A stretch of DNA of 7,445 bases from the NCBI GenBank assembly GCA_900554905.1, contig USJB01000057.1:1-7445 (forward strand), given 5' to 3'. The position numbers were made by a program, and so were the translations under genes. The notes below the pieces were generated by a model. It was given only the letters and a program-made list of their open reading frames with translations. It had not been told where the DNA came from and searched no databases. The stretch comes from an uncultured Collinsella sp. GTDB lineage: Bacteria > Actinomycetota > Coriobacteriia > Coriobacteriales > Coriobacteriaceae. Within the stretch, counting starts at the first letter, position 1. Each line of letters begins with the position of its first letter. Shown one piece after another: positions 6,227 to 7,445 of this stretch.

Positions 6227-7261
6227 ATGGCATACGGATACAACGACGGTGATCAACGGCGACAAAGCGTTCGCCTTGCTGGCCGTACCACGCCGACGCC
6301 CAGAAGTGCCACGAGCAGCAATCCGCAACGTCCTCAAGAGCAACCCAGGCCTTCGTCTCGGCAGCAGACAAGCAGAACGCGGCAGAGTGGCCGTCCGAGC
6401 ACGGGCACAAGCGCGCAGCAAGATAGCCGCTTGGGCGCGCGCACTCGACAGCGCCAAGCCGAGGTTCCGCAACTGCGCCGCAACGGCGCACGTCAGCCCG
6501 GCATCCATATCAACCGCTTCTTTTCGCATCCCCAAGGCGAACGCGACGGCAAGCCTTACCGCTCGACATCGCACGTGAATGCCCCCGCCCTGCCGGCTCG
6601 TCGACTCCGCCTCGCACTGTGCTCTATCCTCACCTGTCTGGTCTTTGTGTTTATGAGCTCCTGTATGTCCCACGGCTCGGCCGGTCTCAAGCCCACCGCC
6701 GAGGATAAGTTGCTCAAGGCCCCCGTCGCGCCCGGTTATTCTTTCGCCTTTTCGACCCCGCGCTCGCAATGGCAAGCCGGCACGATGCCCCATATCTATC
6801 AGATCGACCCTGCGTGGTCGGAGCTGCCTTACGCCGGCGGCACCATCCGCCAAAACGCCTGCGGGCCCACGTGCCTCACCATGGTCTATATCTTTAAGAC
6901 GGGACGCACCGATATGACCCCCGTCGATATGTGCGCGCTTTCCGAGGCGGGCAATTACGCCCCCACCGGTGCAACCGAATGGTCGTTTATGACGAGCGGC
7001 GCGTGGCAGTTGGGACTTAACGGAACGGAGCTCCATAACGATCGCGACTCTATGACTCAGGCGCTGCGTTCGGGAGCGCCCGTCATCGCCGCCGTTCGGC
7101 CGGGCACCTTTACCAACGTGGGCCACTACATTGTGCTTTACGGTATTGACGACGCCGACCAGATTGGAGTCTTCGATCCCAACTCGGCCAGCCGCAGCGC
7201 CCGCCGCTGGGGCTGCGTAGAGGTCCTTAACGAAGTCGAAGCCATGTGGGCCTACTACTAG
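6227..7261 (+). CDS. Membrane-anchored C39-family cysteine peptidase
   Basis: This 344-residue protein has three parts. Residues 1-125 are hydrophilic, basic and rich in Arg, Gln, Ser and Pro, and are probably disordered. Residues 127-148 are hydrophobic (RLALCSILTCLVFVFMSSC). Residues 180-344 form a papain-like C39 domain, probably outside the membrane. Catalytic candidates are Gln209 and Cys212 in RQNACGPTC, His300 in VGHYIVLYG and Asp317 in FDPNS. C39 peptidases cut double-glycine leaders of bacteriocins, but stand-alone members like this one mostly have unknown substrates, and there is no ABC transporter or precursor peptide here. The ATG follows AAGGCGG (6215-6221) by five bases. An internal GTG at 6575 would instead yield a compact signal peptide ending in a lipobox-like MSSC (Cys146); it has no visible ribosome binding site. 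The gene is monocistronic in this window and divergent from the permease. Family is fairly sure, topology inferred. Confidence 0.88.
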   Translation: MAYGYNDGDQRRQSVRLAGRTTPTPRSATSSNPQRPQEQPRPSSRQQTSRTRQSGRPSTGTSAQQDSRLGARTRQRQAEVPQLRRNGARQPGIHINRFFSHPQGERDGKPYRSTSHVNAPALPARRLRLALCSILTCLVFVFMSSCMSHGSAGLKPTAEDKLLKAPVAPGYSFAFSTPRSQWQAGTMPHIYQIDPAWSELPYAGGTIRQNACGPTCLTMVYIFKTGRTDMTPVDMCALSEAGNYAPTGATEWSFMTSGAWQLGLNGTELHNDRDSMTQALRSGAPVIAAVRPGTFTNVGHYIVLYGIDDADQIGVFDPNSASRSARRWGCVEVLNEVEAMWAYY

Positions 7262-7316
7262 TCATTGGGGACTCATTGGGGACAGACTTAAATGAGTGGT
7301 CGTCGGGGACAGTCTT
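7262..7316. repeat. Tandem TCATTGGGGAC repeat with GGGGACAG motif
   Basis: TCATTGGGGAC occurs twice in exact tandem (7262-7272 and 7273-7283), one base after the C39 stop codon. The second copy runs on as GGGGACAGACTT (7278-7289), and a near copy GGGGACAGTCTT follows at 7305-7316. ACTCATT (7271-7277) and AATGAGT (7291-7297) are a perfect 7-bp inverted repeat around a 13-base loop. GGGGACAG-type repeats recur, as I recall, next to REP-associated Y1 transposases, so a REP-like element is the best guess. No transposase is present here. The repeats are certain; the assignment is an inference. Confidence 0.55.
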
Positions 7317-7376
7317 ACGGACGCCGGCCGAGAGCAGACGAAAAGGGCCATCCCGAACTGCTTGGAACTGCCAGCA
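7317..7376. other. Non-coding spacer between two repeat structures
   Basis: No gene is seen. The only pattern is a direct repeat of GAACTGC (7355-7361 and 7365-7371), ten bases apart, leading into the long hairpin. Confidence 0.4.
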
Positions 7377-7424
7377 CGGAAAGCGCATCCTGCTTTGGGG
7401 CCCAATAGCGGGGCGCGCTTTCCG
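7377..7424. repeat. 48-base near-complete hairpin
   Basis: CGGAAAGCGC (7377-7386) and GCGCTTTCCG (7415-7424) pair perfectly over 10 bp. After one mismatch, TCCTGCT (7388-7394) pairs with AGCGGGG (7407-7413) including two G·U pairs, and the remaining 12 bases can close a short inner stem. No T-run follows on either strand, so it is not a classic terminator. It is more like a REP or MITE palindrome, or a U-less terminator shared by the C39 gene and a convergent gene outside the window. Confidence 0.6.
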
Positions 7425-7445
7425 TTAGCGATGAATGAGATAGGA

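Noticed and set aside
5936..7126. A 396-codon open frame on the minus strand across the C39 peptidase gene and its upstream region
   Set aside because: The plus-strand frame has the QNACGPTC, GHYIVLYG and FDPN motifs. The minus frame is Arg/Ala/Gly-rich, has no domain and also runs through the non-coding divergent region.
7246..7428. A 60-codon plus-strand frame at the right end
   Set aside because: It starts inside the C39 gene, runs through the tandem repeats and hairpin, and has no ribosome binding site or recognisable product.

Overview
The window is GC-rich and densely coding, with strong GGAGG-type ribosome binding sites. Its gene set is an anaerobe-type zinc-dependent phospholipase C-like protein, a LytS/LytTR two-component pair, an APC permease with an amidohydrolase, and a membrane-anchored C39 peptidase. 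This combination suggests a gut actinobacterium of the class Coriobacteriia, with Collinsella or a relative as the best guess. That placement is an inference from gene content and protein style, because no marker gene is present.

Layout: five genes lie on the minus strand. In transcription order they are the APC-family permease (5866 to 4415), a metal-dependent amidohydrolase (4283 to 3006), a clear intrinsic terminator (about 2947 to 2921), a LytS-type sensor histidine kinase (2888 to 1503), its LytTR response regulator (1464 to 730), and a zinc-dependent phospholipase C-family protein (638, running off the left edge). One gene is on the plus strand: a C39-like cysteine peptidase with a long Arg/Gln-rich N-terminal tail and one membrane segment or lipobox (6227-7261). 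It is divergent from the permease across a 360-base non-coding region. The last 184 bases hold no credible gene. They contain an 11-bp tandem repeat, a third partial copy carrying a GGGGACAG motif, and a 48-base hairpin, which together look like REP/MITE-type repeat DNA.

How the genes may work together: the permease probably imports a small amino-acid-like or peptide-like compound, and the cytoplasmic amidohydrolase, which has the full metal ligand set, hydrolyses a C-N bond in it or in a related molecule. The kinase and regulator form a complete phosphorelay and may sense a metabolite or the cell's nutritional state. Their target is not visible, but the adjacent permease/amidohydrolase unit is a reasonable candidate, and a shared ATTGCAT/CATAATG element upstream of the kinase and of the phospholipase gene hints at a link. 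I found no CRISPR array, tRNA, rRNA, complete insertion sequence or obviously new defence system. The more unusual items are the architecture of the C39 protein, several hairpins lying between or ahead of genes, and the repeat block at the right end.
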